NCBI GenBank assembly: GCA_003144275.1
Contig: NJBF01000014.1
Span: forward strand, 1-64,000
Direction of reading: 5' to 3'
Source of the DNA: Candidatus Heimdallarchaeota archaeon B3_Heim
GTDB lineage: Archaea > Asgardarchaeota > Heimdallarchaeia > Hodarchaeales > Hodarchaeaceae
DNA: 64,000 bases
Position numbers and translations under genes: made by a program. The notes under the pieces were generated by a model, which saw only the letters and a program-made list of their open reading frames with translations, made no database searches and had not been told where the DNA came from. This document shows, in pieces, positions 25,759 to 35,540 of the stretch (position 1 is the stretch's first letter; every line of letters starts with the position of its first letter).

Positions 25759-26433
25759 GTGTTTGATAGAAAAATTCGAATATCAATTCTAGGGAATACT
25801 GGGGTGGGCAAAACAACTTTAATTGATAGAATGAAAGGAACAGAGGTTCGAATATTAAGAAGTAAGAAAACTTACGATATTGACATTGAACAAAAAAAAA
25901 TTAGACTTCAAAGTTCTAATTCATTCCCATGGTATCATCCTGAAGCCTATCGTAAATATCAAATCCTCGCTATCGACAATCCAGGAGAAATTAAATTTCG
26001 AAGACAATGGAGAGAGGTTCTACGGACATTTAACACCGATGGAATGCTTTTTTTACTTGATCCGCAACAATCAATCGATTCCACTCGTCTGGTGATGGAG
26101 GATGCTTACAACTATTTTTTGGATTCGATTGATCTGAAACCTGATAAAGCTGATGAAAAGGCCGAATTCAAGAAGTATATTTTTCATTTTGTTGTAAATA
26201 AATGTGATACTTATTTATCAATCCCATTTGAGGGTAAGAGTTTCCAACTCACACCTGAGGTAAAAGATCATGCTGTAGAATTTCTTTCACAATTTGCATC
26301 AACTATAGAAATATACAAAGAAACATTTCCTCTATCAAACATTGGAATATCTTATATATCCGCTCTTTACAGTCCCTATAGTGAGATTGATAAGTTGTTT
26401 GAAATTTTGAAAGTATATCTTTATGAGACTTAA
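25759..26433 (+). CDS. P-loop GTPase (Arf/SRbeta-like, divergent)
   Basis: A 224-residue GTPase with G1 GNTGVGKT (12-19), G3 DNPGE (73-77, in place of DxxGQ) and G4 NKCD. Long inserts between G1 and G3 and between G3 and G4 set it apart from the Rab-like GTPases in the window. The switch II residue after the glycine is Glu rather than Gln, so intrinsic hydrolysis may use a different mechanism. It starts at GTG. It converges with the hypothetical gene 26448-27272. Confidence 0.8.
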   Translation: MFDRKIRISILGNTGVGKTTLIDRMKGTEVRILRSKKTYDIDIEQKKIRLQSSNSFPWYHPEAYRKYQILAIDNPGEIKFRRQWREVLRTFNTDGMLFLLDPQQSIDSTRLVMEDAYNYFLDSIDLKPDKADEKAEFKKYIFHFVVNKCDTYLSIPFEGKSFQLTPEVKDHAVEFLSQFASTIEIYKETFPLSNIGISYISALYSPYSEIDKLFEILKVYLYET

Positions 26434-26447
26434 GAAAAGGTCCTCTC

Positions 26448-27272
26448 TTATCTTGGAGCAACAGAAGGAGTGATAAGTTTCACGACTTCATTGATTGTAC
26501 AAGTCTTAGGTTCAAACCTTATTTCTGTTCCTTTTTTCTTTTTTTCAGTTATTAATGATGACTGTAACAGACTTAGCATACGAAATTTTCTAAGTAATGG
26601 ACTAATTATGCTGAAAGAAATACTTTGATATTCAGTAATAAGCTTGGCCTGATCGAATAAGATGGTTTGTAAATCCTGATGTAGATTTAAAAATCTGGGA
26701 AAGTCTCTATTGATTATATCAAGAGCAGCTTTTGATTTCTCTTCTTCCGCTTCCCCATCTGTGTGATATGCTCCGATTACCTTTTGTTTGAATGGAACAA
26801 AGACATTTTTATCAAAAGTCGCTACAGTTGTCGTAATTGAATCTTCTTGTTGTTCTGCAAGCTTATAAAACTCTTCGTATACATTTGGATGTAATGGGTG
26901 TAAATTATAAAAACCAGGCCCCATTTCATTATCAATAAAGGGTAACATATTACCATATATGAAATCAAGAGCAGTTTTTGTCAATTTCTGATCCGAATCA
27001 CTTGGAAGAAAATTGATTTCAGTTCTTCCTCCACAGATTTGTCGGAAAAGTTGAAAACTATCGAGATTCGATTCAGGTGGGAGTTTAGTAAATACACCAA
27101 GTCCTTCAGAAGGATGTAAGACTAAGAAATCCGTTATCGAATTTGCTAGTTTATATTGCACTAGATTTTGAGATATTTCAAAGTGACCCCGACGGCCTAC
27201 GACAAGTTGTTTTTTCCGCCCGACTATCTCAAAAGGTGGGCACATGAAAAAATATCGTTTTTCCTTTTCCAC
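26448..27272 (-). CDS. Hypothetical protein
   Basis: A soluble 274-residue protein of no family I recognise. It has a basic segment near the N-terminus (VGRKKQLVVGRRGHF), a mixed alpha/beta middle and a long helical part after residue ~185. It lies between the GTPase and uvrC and converges with the GTPase, the stops being only ~15 nt apart. No catalytic motif is visible. Confidence 0.65.
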   Translation of the reverse strand: MEKEKRYFFMCPPFEIVGRKKQLVVGRRGHFEISQNLVQYKLANSITDFLVLHPSEGLGVFTKLPPESNLDSFQLFRQICGGRTEINFLPSDSDQKLTKTALDFIYGNMLPFIDNEMGPGFYNLHPLHPNVYEEFYKLAEQQEDSITTTVATFDKNVFVPFKQKVIGAYHTDGEAEEEKSKAALDIINRDFPRFLNLHQDLQTILFDQAKLITEYQSISFSIISPLLRKFRMLSLLQSSLITEKKKKGTEIRFEPKTCTINEVVKLITPSVAPR

Positions 27273-27451
27273 AGTTAAGATCCTCTTTAATTAATTTTAT
27301 TAAATGATATTTTCCTTTCTTCTTGAGGAGTATGAGACTTTTATTGAAATCAGGGATCACCTCTTATATCTTATATCATTTCACGCAACGAATAAAAAAC
27401 CAATAAATTCTAAGTATAGATCTTTAAAAGTACAAGATGGATATGACATGA

Positions 27452-29284
27452 GTGGAAACTCCTACTTTACAAACTGATCTGGCAAAGTTACCTCATCGTC
27501 CAGGTGTGTATCTCATGTTGGATGAAACAGGGAAAGTTATCTATGTAGGAGCAGCTAAGGATTTAAAAAAGCGAGTAAGTTCGTATTTTCGTCGTGATAT
27601 TTCAGATATTAAAACACGTAAGTTAGTCGCTAATATCAAATCTTTTGATTATGAGATCCACGATTCAAAAGAAGCAGCATTCATACGTGAAAGAGACTTA
27701 ATTCGAATACACTTTCCTCGTTATAATATAGATTGGAAGGATGATAAAGATTATCCTCTTGTCCAAATTACAGTTTCATCAGAAACTGAAAGATTTAGTC
27801 GTCTTTTTATTGTGCGTAGTCCTTTAAATTCATATGATTGGTTTTTTGGGCGAAAAAAAGATGTTACAGCATTAAGATCTTCTATCCGAGTTCTTCGACG
27901 TATATTTCCAATTGCGAACAAAAGCTATTGTTTCAGAACTAAGAAACCTTGTTTGGATTATTCAATTAAGAGGTGTAGTGCGCCATGTGTCGAAAAAATT
28001 TCCCTTAATGAATATCAACAGATCGTTGATGAATTTATACTATTTCTTCAAGGGAAAAGAGAAGATCTCCTCGAAATTTTATATTCTGAAATGAATAATC
28101 AAGCAGACAAACTTGATTTTGAAGGGGCTGCTAAAACAAGGGATAGAATTTCACAAATAGAACGAACAGTCGCATCACAGAAGAGTTTAGCAATTCCAAG
28201 AGACAAAGATATCGTAATCCTCCTTTCAGAAGAAAATAATTACCTCTTACTTAATTTCTGGATACAAAACGGGGATATAATCAATATAGAGGAAAGAAAT
28301 TGGGGAATATTAAATTCTTTGTCCGAAGTGGAAATCGTTCGAAGTTACATTCAAAATTTCTACTTGGACTCGGATTTTATACCTCAAATCATAGAATCGT
28401 CTGTAAATTTAGGTGAAAATCAAGAAACTTTGGAAATCTGGCTCTCTAAAAGACAAGGAAAGACTGTTCAGATATCCTATAGGCCTGACATTCCTAAGAA
28501 TAGATTACTTGCACCAATAATCTTGAAAAACAGATTTAAACTTGGAGAACAGGTTCGAAAGGAGAAGAAAAAGCTAGAAATTAAAAATGTAGCTCTGAAA
28601 GAGCTGAAAGAACGATTAAATTTGAGTACTTTACCAAATAGGATTGAAACATATGATATTTCTAATCTTCAAGGTCAATTACCAGTCGGCTCTATGGTGG
28701 TGTTTTCAGAGGGCTTACCCCATAAGTCTCAATATCGAAAGTTTAAGATTAAATCTTTACCTTCTGAACCGAATGACGTTGCAATGATGCAAGAAGTATT
28801 ACTTCGCCGTCTAGAACATAGAGATAAGAAATTTGCTAAAGAATTGCCAGATTTGATTGTAATAGATGGAGGGAAACCACAAGTTAATGCAATTGGGAAA
28901 ATTATATCATCTTTAAAACTCGAATTACCCGTTATTGGCTTAGCAAAAAGAGAAGAAGAAGTTTTCCTTCCCCACAAAAAAACTGCGGTTCCTTTTCCTG
29001 ATGATAGCCCTGCATTAAGACTGTTAAAACAAACTCGTGATGAAGCTCATCGATTCGCGATTACCTATCACAAAAAACGGCGTGTACTTCAACAAAAATC
29101 AGGGTTGGATAATATTCCAGGAGTAGGTGCCAAACGTAGAAGGAATTTACTCACACATTTTGGAAGTATCGATAAAATAAGAAATGCAAGTGTTGAAGAG
29201 CTATGCCAGGTCGAAGGTATTAATAGATCAATAGGAGAAAAAATTTTCCTACATTTCAATTCTAATCCCAAAATGAATCACTGA
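27452..29284 (+). CDS. uvrC: Excinuclease ABC subunit C
   Basis: A 610-residue dual-incision nuclease. It has the N-terminal GIY-YIG domain (PHRPGVYLML, VIYVGAAKDLKKRV), a four-cysteine C-x6-C-x7-C-x3-C array (Fe-S type, as in bacterial UvrC), the UVR motif (LDFEGAAKTRDRI), the RNase H-like 5' nuclease domain (IETYDISNLQG, LIVIDGGKPQ) and a C-terminal double helix-hairpin-helix (LDNIPGVGAKRRRNLL). It starts at GTG. A TATA-like TCTTTAAAAG at 27421-27430 lies just upstream, giving a very short leader. It works with UvrB and an unseen UvrA. Confidence 0.96.
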   Translation: METPTLQTDLAKLPHRPGVYLMLDETGKVIYVGAAKDLKKRVSSYFRRDISDIKTRKLVANIKSFDYEIHDSKEAAFIRERDLIRIHFPRYNIDWKDDKDYPLVQITVSSETERFSRLFIVRSPLNSYDWFFGRKKDVTALRSSIRVLRRIFPIANKSYCFRTKKPCLDYSIKRCSAPCVEKISLNEYQQIVDEFILFLQGKREDLLEILYSEMNNQADKLDFEGAAKTRDRISQIERTVASQKSLAIPRDKDIVILLSEENNYLLLNFWIQNGDIINIEERNWGILNSLSEVEIVRSYIQNFYLDSDFIPQIIESSVNLGENQETLEIWLSKRQGKTVQISYRPDIPKNRLLAPIILKNRFKLGEQVRKEKKKLEIKNVALKELKERLNLSTLPNRIETYDISNLQGQLPVGSMVVFSEGLPHKSQYRKFKIKSLPSEPNDVAMMQEVLLRRLEHRDKKFAKELPDLIVIDGGKPQVNAIGKIISSLKLELPVIGLAKREEEVFLPHKKTAVPFPDDSPALRLLKQTRDEAHRFAITYHKKRRVLQQKSGLDNIPGVGAKRRRNLLTHFGSIDKIRNASVEELCQVEGINRSIGEKIFLHFNSNPKMNH

Positions 29285-29301
29285 TAGACTTTTAGTTTAC
29301 G

Positions 29302-31902
29302 TTATTTAATAGAATCTAGTTCGGTGATTTCACCTCCAATTTGATTAACTGTCTCTTTTATCAGGGACAGAGTCATCTTGTTGCTCATCTTCTCTGGATT
29401 TTTAATTTGAATGGTAATTCCTAGCTGTAAACCCTCTAACTCCCTTTCCAATGGTTTGAGTATGCCTTTATTTACAGATTGGAGATCAATTAAACTCAGA
29501 TTTTTAAATCTAAATGATAATCCTTTAGGAGTTTTTTTACTAGATTTATCAACAATTCTGATGTCTGTATCAATTTTGTGTTCTTGCTTCCAACTTGGAA
29601 GTATTAAGCATTCATTTTCTGTGAAAGAGAGAGTATCGGGATTTTTACCTTGATGAGAGAAATTTGATTTTTGATATTGATCCGATGTGTCTTCAAATAA
29701 GAATAACCCTTCTTCAAAACCCTCAAGTATGGATCTTTGTAGTATCTGCATTTCTAACAGTTTAGGCATTTTGAGGTCTTTTAAGAACTGATCTAATAAA
29801 CTACGGGTTTCAATACTCTTTTCACTTGTCAAGAAATGTTCTTTAATATAATTAGGATTGATATCTGTTACAATTACTTCATTTTTAATAAGTTCTTGGA
29901 TTATCCAGTTGGCAAATGATCCTTTAGATTGTTTAGGAGAGATCAAGTGATATTGATGGGAAGTATCAGTAAATTCTAAGTAGAGTCGATTTAGAAGATA
30001 AACTACACTATTCTCTATTATTAATAGTCTTGAATTTAACGTTTGACGGTCTTCATTGAATTCTAACTCGTCCTTTCTATCCATAAGGATTCTTTTAATC
30101 GCAATTTTCTCCTGGATTATATCTATTAATCGTTCCAAATTAATTGCATTCGGTATACCGAATAAAATTGTATTCTGAAACTTTCGAAATTTTTCTCCTC
30201 TGAACTTTATCCAAGAGTCCAAATTTATTTTATGGAAATCTAGTGATAACACAACCAGTTTTAATTTTGTATCATCAGGGATTTCTTCTGAGGATTCAGG
30301 CCAAACAACAATTTTTATGGGATAGTCAGTTTTCTGTGCCCTAAATTTTTCTTTAATTTCATGTAGGGCATCATCTACAAATTTATGTTTTAATTCCTTA
30401 ATTATTTTATTCATATTTGGAGCTTCAGAAAGAATAAATCTATTACCTTTCTTATGAAGGAATTCTGACGTATGTATAAGAGAACCGAGCACTTCTGAGA
30501 CTAATACTATGTTTACTTCAGGTCTCCAAATAGCTAAATTGATTTCCTGATGTAAAGCTCCATAATTTTTGATTGAGTGAGGGATTGAATTAAGGAATAT
30601 TGCAGCAATAATGTCTCTTCCTAATTCTTCCCACTTATCCAAAGTCATAAGAGTCTGGGTTGGTTTTACAAACATATCTAGTTCGTGAATCAGAATTTCT
30701 GTGAATTCTGATGGAAGATGACGAAAAAATAGTAGATTCTGAGACGTTTTTGTGAAATTAATATCTGATTGATTAATAATCGAGATATTCCGTTGATCTA
30801 TTCTTAGTTCGTATAAGAGTTTAGCTAATATGCTTAAAATAGTTCTTGTACCTTGAAACGTTGATTGTTTATTCCATTTTTCAATTAGGATATCAATTAA
30901 TGCTGGATGAAAAGGGTATGCTTTTTCCATAAGAGAACGATAGGAATTTGTTGCAGTATTAACAGGAAAATCTTTCTTATTATCATAGTAAAACTGCGAA
31001 AATGTTTCAACAATTTGATTTAATGAATCTCTATCTAATACATCTTCTATCAGTTTCTTTTGGATAATTTGGTAAAGATCAGTTCTTTCTGATGGAATAG
31101 CCGAGGAGGCAAGCCGACCCAAAATTTGATCAATCTCTATGAGTAGTGGTTTATCATCACTATGGGTTGCTTGGTACTCTCTATCAGGGAGAGTTATGAT
31201 TAGAATCGATTTTTTAAGAGATCGCATACATTCGGTAAGTTCTTGCAGGAAAATAAGCGTTTGAAGTCCTAGATTAGAGTCATTAACTCGCACTCCTCTT
31301 GCTTTTGCCATGTATTCAGTAATTTCATCCAATAATATTACAATAGGTTCACATGATTGTAAAAGAGTAAAAAGACTTGCTTTACCAGGAGAAATACGTT
31401 TTTGGTCATTGTCTTGGACGATTTTATATCCTTCATTTCCTCTTACCTGATACGCAAGCTCTCCCCAAAGTGTGTATATATGGCTATCTGTCTCTTGACG
31501 CCCCTCTAAAGGGTTAAGATGAGTTCCAATAATTCTCACAGTTTTAGGATTGCACGAAAGGGTACTGACAGATATGTTCTGAGAAAAAAACCTCCGATTA
31601 GTCAAAAAATGGTGAATGGCAATTAAACTGTGTGTTTTTCCTCCACCAAACCGGGTTTGAACTCTGATTATACTGTTACCCTCACCTGTTGTTATTTTCC
31701 TCTGAATAGACTCGAGAAATTGAATTAAACCGCTTGTGAAATGAGTAGTTTTCACAAAAAGCTCTGGATCTCGATACATTAGATGGGCTACTCCCGTTAA
31801 GACATCTCCCAAATCCGCTACCAAAAGATCCTCTCGTTTCCCTAAGGATTCAATAAATTGATAAGGTTTAACAACTTTAAACCAAGGTTGCATAAATATC
31901 AT
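29302..31902 (-). CDS. DUF499-family ATPase
   Basis: An 866-residue protein with an N-terminal AAA-like ATPase: the start (WFKVVKPYQFIESLGKREDL) resembles the typical DUF499 opening, Walker A is RFGGGKTHSL (~residues 95-104) and Walker B is PIVILLDEITEYM. The C-terminal half is helical with a short strand-rich end. DUF499 ATPases usually sit in predicted defence loci with DUF1156 methylases and SNF2/DEAD helicases. Here it is alone, facing uvrC and followed by unrelated genes. It may begin at M1 or at M4 (MQPWFKV). Function is inferred as a nucleic-acid-associated ATPase, possibly defence. Confidence 0.82.
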   Translation of the reverse strand: MIFMQPWFKVVKPYQFIESLGKREDLLVADLGDVLTGVAHLMYRDPELFVKTTHFTSGLIQFLESIQRKITTGEGNSIIRVQTRFGGGKTHSLIAIHHFLTNRRFFSQNISVSTLSCNPKTVRIIGTHLNPLEGRQETDSHIYTLWGELAYQVRGNEGYKIVQDNDQKRISPGKASLFTLLQSCEPIVILLDEITEYMAKARGVRVNDSNLGLQTLIFLQELTECMRSLKKSILIITLPDREYQATHSDDKPLLIEIDQILGRLASSAIPSERTDLYQIIQKKLIEDVLDRDSLNQIVETFSQFYYDNKKDFPVNTATNSYRSLMEKAYPFHPALIDILIEKWNKQSTFQGTRTILSILAKLLYELRIDQRNISIINQSDINFTKTSQNLLFFRHLPSEFTEILIHELDMFVKPTQTLMTLDKWEELGRDIIAAIFLNSIPHSIKNYGALHQEINLAIWRPEVNIVLVSEVLGSLIHTSEFLHKKGNRFILSEAPNMNKIIKELKHKFVDDALHEIKEKFRAQKTDYPIKIVVWPESSEEIPDDTKLKLVVLSLDFHKINLDSWIKFRGEKFRKFQNTILFGIPNAINLERLIDIIQEKIAIKRILMDRKDELEFNEDRQTLNSRLLIIENSVVYLLNRLYLEFTDTSHQYHLISPKQSKGSFANWIIQELIKNEVIVTDINPNYIKEHFLTSEKSIETRSLLDQFLKDLKMPKLLEMQILQRSILEGFEEGLFLFEDTSDQYQKSNFSHQGKNPDTLSFTENECLILPSWKQEHKIDTDIRIVDKSSKKTPKGLSFRFKNLSLIDLQSVNKGILKPLERELEGLQLGITIQIKNPEKMSNKMTLSLIKETVNQIGGEITELDSIK

Positions 31903-32021
31903 CTCAAATTTGATAGTCTAAAAGGGTTAGGAGGGGTATCCTCACTATCCAATAGCATTTGTTTATGTGCCTGAATACGAATCCTTTTTTTATGACTGGA
32001 TAAAGTTCTTTCGGGATATGA

Positions 32022-32213
32022 ATGAAAAAGCTGGTTAAGGATGCAACGAAAAAAGTAGGTAAAGAAGCTTTAAATATCTCAACAAGAGTGGTTTCTGGAA
32101 CAATATCCGAGATTGCGAAAGAATCCATTAAAGAAGAATTGGAAAAGAGTGGAGTAACTGAATCATTAAAGGAAACATTTTCAAAAAGGGAGAAGATGAG
32201 GACAGACGAATAA
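32022..32213 (+). CDS. Small Lys/Glu-rich helical protein
   Basis: A 63-residue product, almost all amphipathic helix with regular K/E spacing (KKLVKDATKKVGKEAL, IAKESIKEELEKSG), no Cys and no membrane helix. It precedes the cupin gene by 13 nt and probably shares its transcript. The opposite-strand frame covering the same bases has no sensible composition. Function unknown. Confidence 0.5.
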   Translation: MKKLVKDATKKVGKEALNISTRVVSGTISEIAKESIKEELEKSGVTESLKETFSKREKMRTDE

Positions 32214-32226
32214 ACTCAATAAAAAG

Positions 32227-32586
32227 ATGCATGAGAATTCTATTATGAAAATAAAAGAAACTATGAGTATTGAATCAGGGAATATTACGATATATAACTC
32301 AACTGGCACATCAATTCAGTGGTTGTGGGCAAAAAAAGACGGAGCTCCTAATTTTGCTCTCCGTAGATTCGTAATTGAGCCTGGAGGCCAAATAGGAGTT
32401 CATGACCACAATGAGGAACATGAAATCTTTATTCTTGCTGGAAATGGCTCTATTGCCAATGATTCAGGGGATAAATATAATATAAAAGCGAATGATACAA
32501 TTTTTGTTCCTCCGAATGAACCCCATGGTTATGTTAACACAGGAAATTGTGATCTAGTATTCCTTTGCATAATTCCTCTCATGTAA
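32227..32586 (+). CDS. Cupin-domain protein
   Basis: A 119-residue single-domain cupin. Motif 1 is complete (GGQIGVHDHNEEHEIFILAG, with His, His, Glu ligands), as is motif 2 (PPNEPHGYVN, with the third His). It is therefore a metal-binding small beta-barrel, in the general range of isomerases, dioxygenases and sugar-binding proteins. It could start at 32245 (MKIKET). It is in a run with the small helical protein before it and the hydrolase after it. Confidence 0.88.
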   Translation: MHENSIMKIKETMSIESGNITIYNSTGTSIQWLWAKKDGAPNFALRRFVIEPGGQIGVHDHNEEHEIFILAGNGSIANDSGDKYNIKANDTIFVPPNEPHGYVNTGNCDLVFLCIIPLM

Positions 32587-32606
32587 GACAATCAGGAAGC
32601 AGAAAT

Positions 32607-33971
32607 ATGAAAGGAGTTTATGGCTCTGAATGGCTGGCTACTTACCATGAAGGTGATTCACGGCTTCAAAACAAACGTCATGGAATATTAAGGATAAATC
32701 CAGAAAAAAAAAGAATAGAATTTGCTGTTCAGACAAAAGAAACTGAACAGGCTCCCTTCATTCTGGTAAATTATCCTATTCAATACTTACAAGAGATTAA
32801 GAAAATCGAAAAGAGAAAAAACTTCAGAAAACAGGAATTTCTCGAATTTATTTTTGGAGATTCCCCCAATGTAATAAAACCTCTCTTTTCATTTAATTTA
32901 GTAGAACTAGACACCATTTCAAAAGAAATTCTCCGTTATCAACAAGAATTCAAAAAGAAGTCATCAGAAAAGAAATCCTCCCCAGAACCTGATATTGTCA
33001 AAGTTCTTTCTAATTTGTTGATGAAGCCAGTTGAACAACTACAGCATCTTTTTGATGATATAACCTCCCAGTTACGTCTTTTTACGCAGAAACCAAAATC
33101 TTTTGGGTCAAAAATTCTAACAACGCTTGATCCCCCTCAAGAATATGAAATACAGGAAGTATCTCTGCATAATAGAGTGATTCATTTTTATCAATCAACT
33201 AACAAATTCAAGAGTACATTCATCATGCTTTCACCTTTGGGAGGGAAATTGGAAGATTTATTCCCAATTAATAAATCCTTAACTATGGGTGGTTTTAATG
33301 TGGTTTTTCTTGGAGTTAGAGGATTTACTTCTCCAATAGAGCAAGACACAGATTTTAAATTGAAAAACTATGTTGACGATCTAAGAACTACCATTGAGTT
33401 TCTAGCACCTAATAAAAAAGTAATTTTAGGTGCACATTCCATTTTATCGGCAGTAATATTTGAAGAATTCATGAAAGAAGAATACAATAATATTGAGAAA
33501 TTTGTGGTTCTGTCAGGGATTCACCGTGCTCCGAATACTTTCAGGAATGGAGTAAAAGCATTACCACCAGTCAAACTCTGGGGACCATTTAAAGGACAAG
33601 TGAAGAAGATGGCACCAAAAGTACTTTTCACTAAGAAGTGTCCATCTGATATTCATCAACCCTTTGTAAAAGAGGCCTTTACTGTTCCTGACAAAGTATA
33701 TTCGAAAATTTTCAGAGATTTTTTACCAAAATTCGATTACAGTTCGACTTTAACTACGATTAATAAGCCCCTCCTATGTTTATGGGGAAACGAGGATCAA
33801 ATTATCCCCATCGAATTGAGAGAAGAAATGAGACGGACCTTACCAAATGATTATTTTTATTATAAGACTTTACCTGGAGGACACATGCTCCCCTATGAAT
33901 CTCCAACTCAAGTCGGGCAAGAAATAACCAAGTTTATTAATGCAAGAAGGAGTAGAATCCATATTGAGTAA
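32607..33971 (+). CDS. Alpha/beta hydrolase with an N-terminal accessory domain
   Basis: The C-terminal ~260 residues are an alpha/beta hydrolase: a nucleophile-elbow candidate serine in LGAHSILSA (a variant of GxSxG), an acid in WGNEDQIIP and a histidine in GGHMLPYESP give a complete Ser-Asp-His triad. The first ~190 residues contain a strand-rich part and a charged helix (KKSSEKKSS), possibly a substrate- or lipid-binding module. The ATG at 32607 is chosen because AGGAAG precedes it and it follows the cupin stop; an upstream in-frame ATG would overlap the cupin. Substrate unknown (esterase, lipase or peptidase-like). Confidence 0.8.
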   Translation: MKGVYGSEWLATYHEGDSRLQNKRHGILRINPEKKRIEFAVQTKETEQAPFILVNYPIQYLQEIKKIEKRKNFRKQEFLEFIFGDSPNVIKPLFSFNLVELDTISKEILRYQQEFKKKSSEKKSSPEPDIVKVLSNLLMKPVEQLQHLFDDITSQLRLFTQKPKSFGSKILTTLDPPQEYEIQEVSLHNRVIHFYQSTNKFKSTFIMLSPLGGKLEDLFPINKSLTMGGFNVVFLGVRGFTSPIEQDTDFKLKNYVDDLRTTIEFLAPNKKVILGAHSILSAVIFEEFMKEEYNNIEKFVVLSGIHRAPNTFRNGVKALPPVKLWGPFKGQVKKMAPKVLFTKKCPSDIHQPFVKEAFTVPDKVYSKIFRDFLPKFDYSSTLTTINKPLLCLWGNEDQIIPIELREEMRRTLPNDYFYYKTLPGGHMLPYESPTQVGQEITKFINARRSRIHIE

Positions 33972-34290
33972 TGAAACAAAAAATCAATTTTTTACAATAA
34001 AATTTAGTGATAAATCCGAATGGAATAATTTTAAGGAAGATTTTAAGAGTATTTTACGTGAACATGAAGTAAAATATCAGTATTCTGAGAAAGTTCCAAC
34101 CTTTCACATTCTATACAAGAGTGAAGACATAAAATTACGAATTGATTGGAAAGACGAGAATCTTATCGTAAATCTTCATACATTAAAGATATTAACTCCA
34201 GAATCTCAAGAAGCGTGTAATGAGATATACGAATTACTTCTTCTCTTTGAAGGAAAGCTTGAAGATGGACGTTCTCCCTATGATTGGTAA
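33940..34290 (+). CDS. Small hypothetical protein
   Basis: The product is up to 116 residues, alpha/beta, acidic and soluble, ending in SPYDW. It overlaps the end of the hydrolase gene; a TTG at 33964 would reduce the overlap to 8 nt and may be the true start. No family recognised. It is the last gene of the unit 32022-34290. Confidence 0.55.
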   Translation: MQEGVESILSNETKNQFFTIKFSDKSEWNNFKEDFKSILREHEVKYQYSEKVPTFHILYKSEDIKLRIDWKDENLIVNLHTLKILTPESQEACNEIYELLLLFEGKLEDGRSPYDW

Positions 34291-34294
34291 AACA

Positions 34295-34471
34295 TCAATC
34301 AGAATATGTTTTTTCGAGTGCTTTAATGAACTCTTTTAATAGTGAGTAAAAAGGACGAAGTTGTCCTTCTTCCCATTTTGCCGCAATTTTTTTGTAAAGA
34401 TCTCCTTCCAAGATGAGTTGAAGTCCAGTAGAGGTTTGCTGTACTGATATTCCCTCTGGTTCCATAGCCAT
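34295..34471 (-). CDS. Small hypothetical protein (58 residues)
   Basis: A short frame on the minus strand, starting at ATG 34471 (or 34465) and ending at TGA 34295. The product has a short strand pair (ISVQQTSTGLQLILEG) and a helix-rich end (FYSLLKEFIKALEKT). It lies between porB and the end of the rightward unit and converges with the latter. Protein-like composition supports it; no function can be given. Confidence 0.5.
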   Translation of the reverse strand: MAMEPEGISVQQTSTGLQLILEGDLYKKIAAKWEEGQLRPFYSLLKEFIKALEKTYSD

Positions 34472-34581
34472 CACATAGCAATTTCAAAGGTGATAAATAA
34501 TACGAATCTAGCTAAAACTGCAGCGTATAAAGTTTTGCTAGGCAAAAATACAAAAAAAAGAGAGAGAAAATGGGGGAGTAT

Positions 34582-35529
34582 TTAAACTCCACATTTTGCT
34601 TTAATTTCTTCCCAACGTTTATCGATATCTTCTTGGAACAACGTTATCAAATCGTCTCGCTGTTCAGGTTTATAAAGATGTCTAAATCGACCCTGAGCCC
34701 TTAAATATTCATCAATAGGTTTTTTCTTGCTTGGATCACTGGCAATACGAAGACTGGGACGATCCATTGTGTACTCTCCATCTATAACACGATAAAGAGG
34801 TTGGATACACGTTTGAACAGCTAATCTAGTGATTTCGATTGAAAGAGATGGATCGAATCGTTGTCCACGAGTACAAGAGGCATCCACATGAATAAAAGCT
34901 GGTCCTTCTACATCTAATCCCTGTCGAACCTTTTCAATCAGATCTTTAGGCTCTGCAGGAACTGCGGTTGCAACGAATGGAATTCGATGTGCAACTACGA
35001 TATCAACAAGAGGTTTTTTAAATTGGCCCTTACCTGGAACAACAGATCCTGCGGGGGATGTTGTGGTATTTGCAGCAAACGGAGTTCCGCTAGAACGTTG
35101 AATACCTGTGTTCATATAGGCTCCATTGTCATAACAGATATAGAGGAAATCATGACCTCGTTCCAATGCACCTGAAAGCGATTGCAAACCGATATCAAAT
35201 GTACCACCATCACCGCCAAACGCTACGATATCAATATGTTCGTCTTTAATCATGCCTTTACGTCGCATGGCATTATATGCAGCTTCAACTCCGCTAGCTA
35301 CCGCAGATGTGTTTTCAAAAGCTACATGTAACCAAGGTACTTCCCATGCTGTAAAAGGGTAAATTGTGCTTGCTACTTCTAAACAACCTGTCGCATTACA
35401 AACAACTGTAGGTTTATTGAAAGCCATTGTGACTTGACGTGCCATAGATCCCGCAGCACATCCAGCACATAAACGATGTCCACCTGAAAAATGAACTTTT
35501 TCTTTTGCATATTCTTTGAGTGTAGGCAT
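34582..35529 (-). CDS. porB: 2-oxoacid (pyruvate):ferredoxin oxidoreductase, beta subunit
   Basis: The thiamine-diphosphate subunit: GGDGGTFDIGLQSLSGA and YDNGAYMNTG form the TPP/Mg motif, and HRLCAGCAAG with further cysteines provides the proximal [4Fe-4S] ligands. It catalyses oxidative decarboxylation of a 2-oxoacid to acyl-CoA, reducing ferredoxin. The ATG at 35529 is preferred because AGGAGG lies 7 nt before it. It is the last gene of a porG-D-A-B unit, the order known from hyperthermophilic archaeal POR. Pyruvate is the most likely substrate, but valine- or indole-type enzymes are not excluded. Confidence 0.93.
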   Translation of the reverse strand: MPTLKEYAKEKVHFSGGHRLCAGCAAGSMARQVTMAFNKPTVVCNATGCLEVASTIYPFTAWEVPWLHVAFENTSAVASGVEAAYNAMRRKGMIKDEHIDIVAFGGDGGTFDIGLQSLSGALERGHDFLYICYDNGAYMNTGIQRSSGTPFAANTTTSPAGSVVPGKGQFKKPLVDIVVAHRIPFVATAVPAEPKDLIEKVRQGLDVEGPAFIHVDASCTRGQRFDPSLSIEITRLAVQTCIQPLYRVIDGEYTMDRPSLRIASDPSKKKPIDEYLRAQGRFRHLYKPEQRDDLITLFQEDIDKRWEEIKAKCGV

Positions 35530-35540
35530 ATTCATTCCTC

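Noticed and set aside
31904..32128. 74-codon leftward frame beside DUF499
   Set aside because: It is antisense to the K/E-rich small gene 32022-32213, and its composition (F, L, S, I) is that of a reverse complement.
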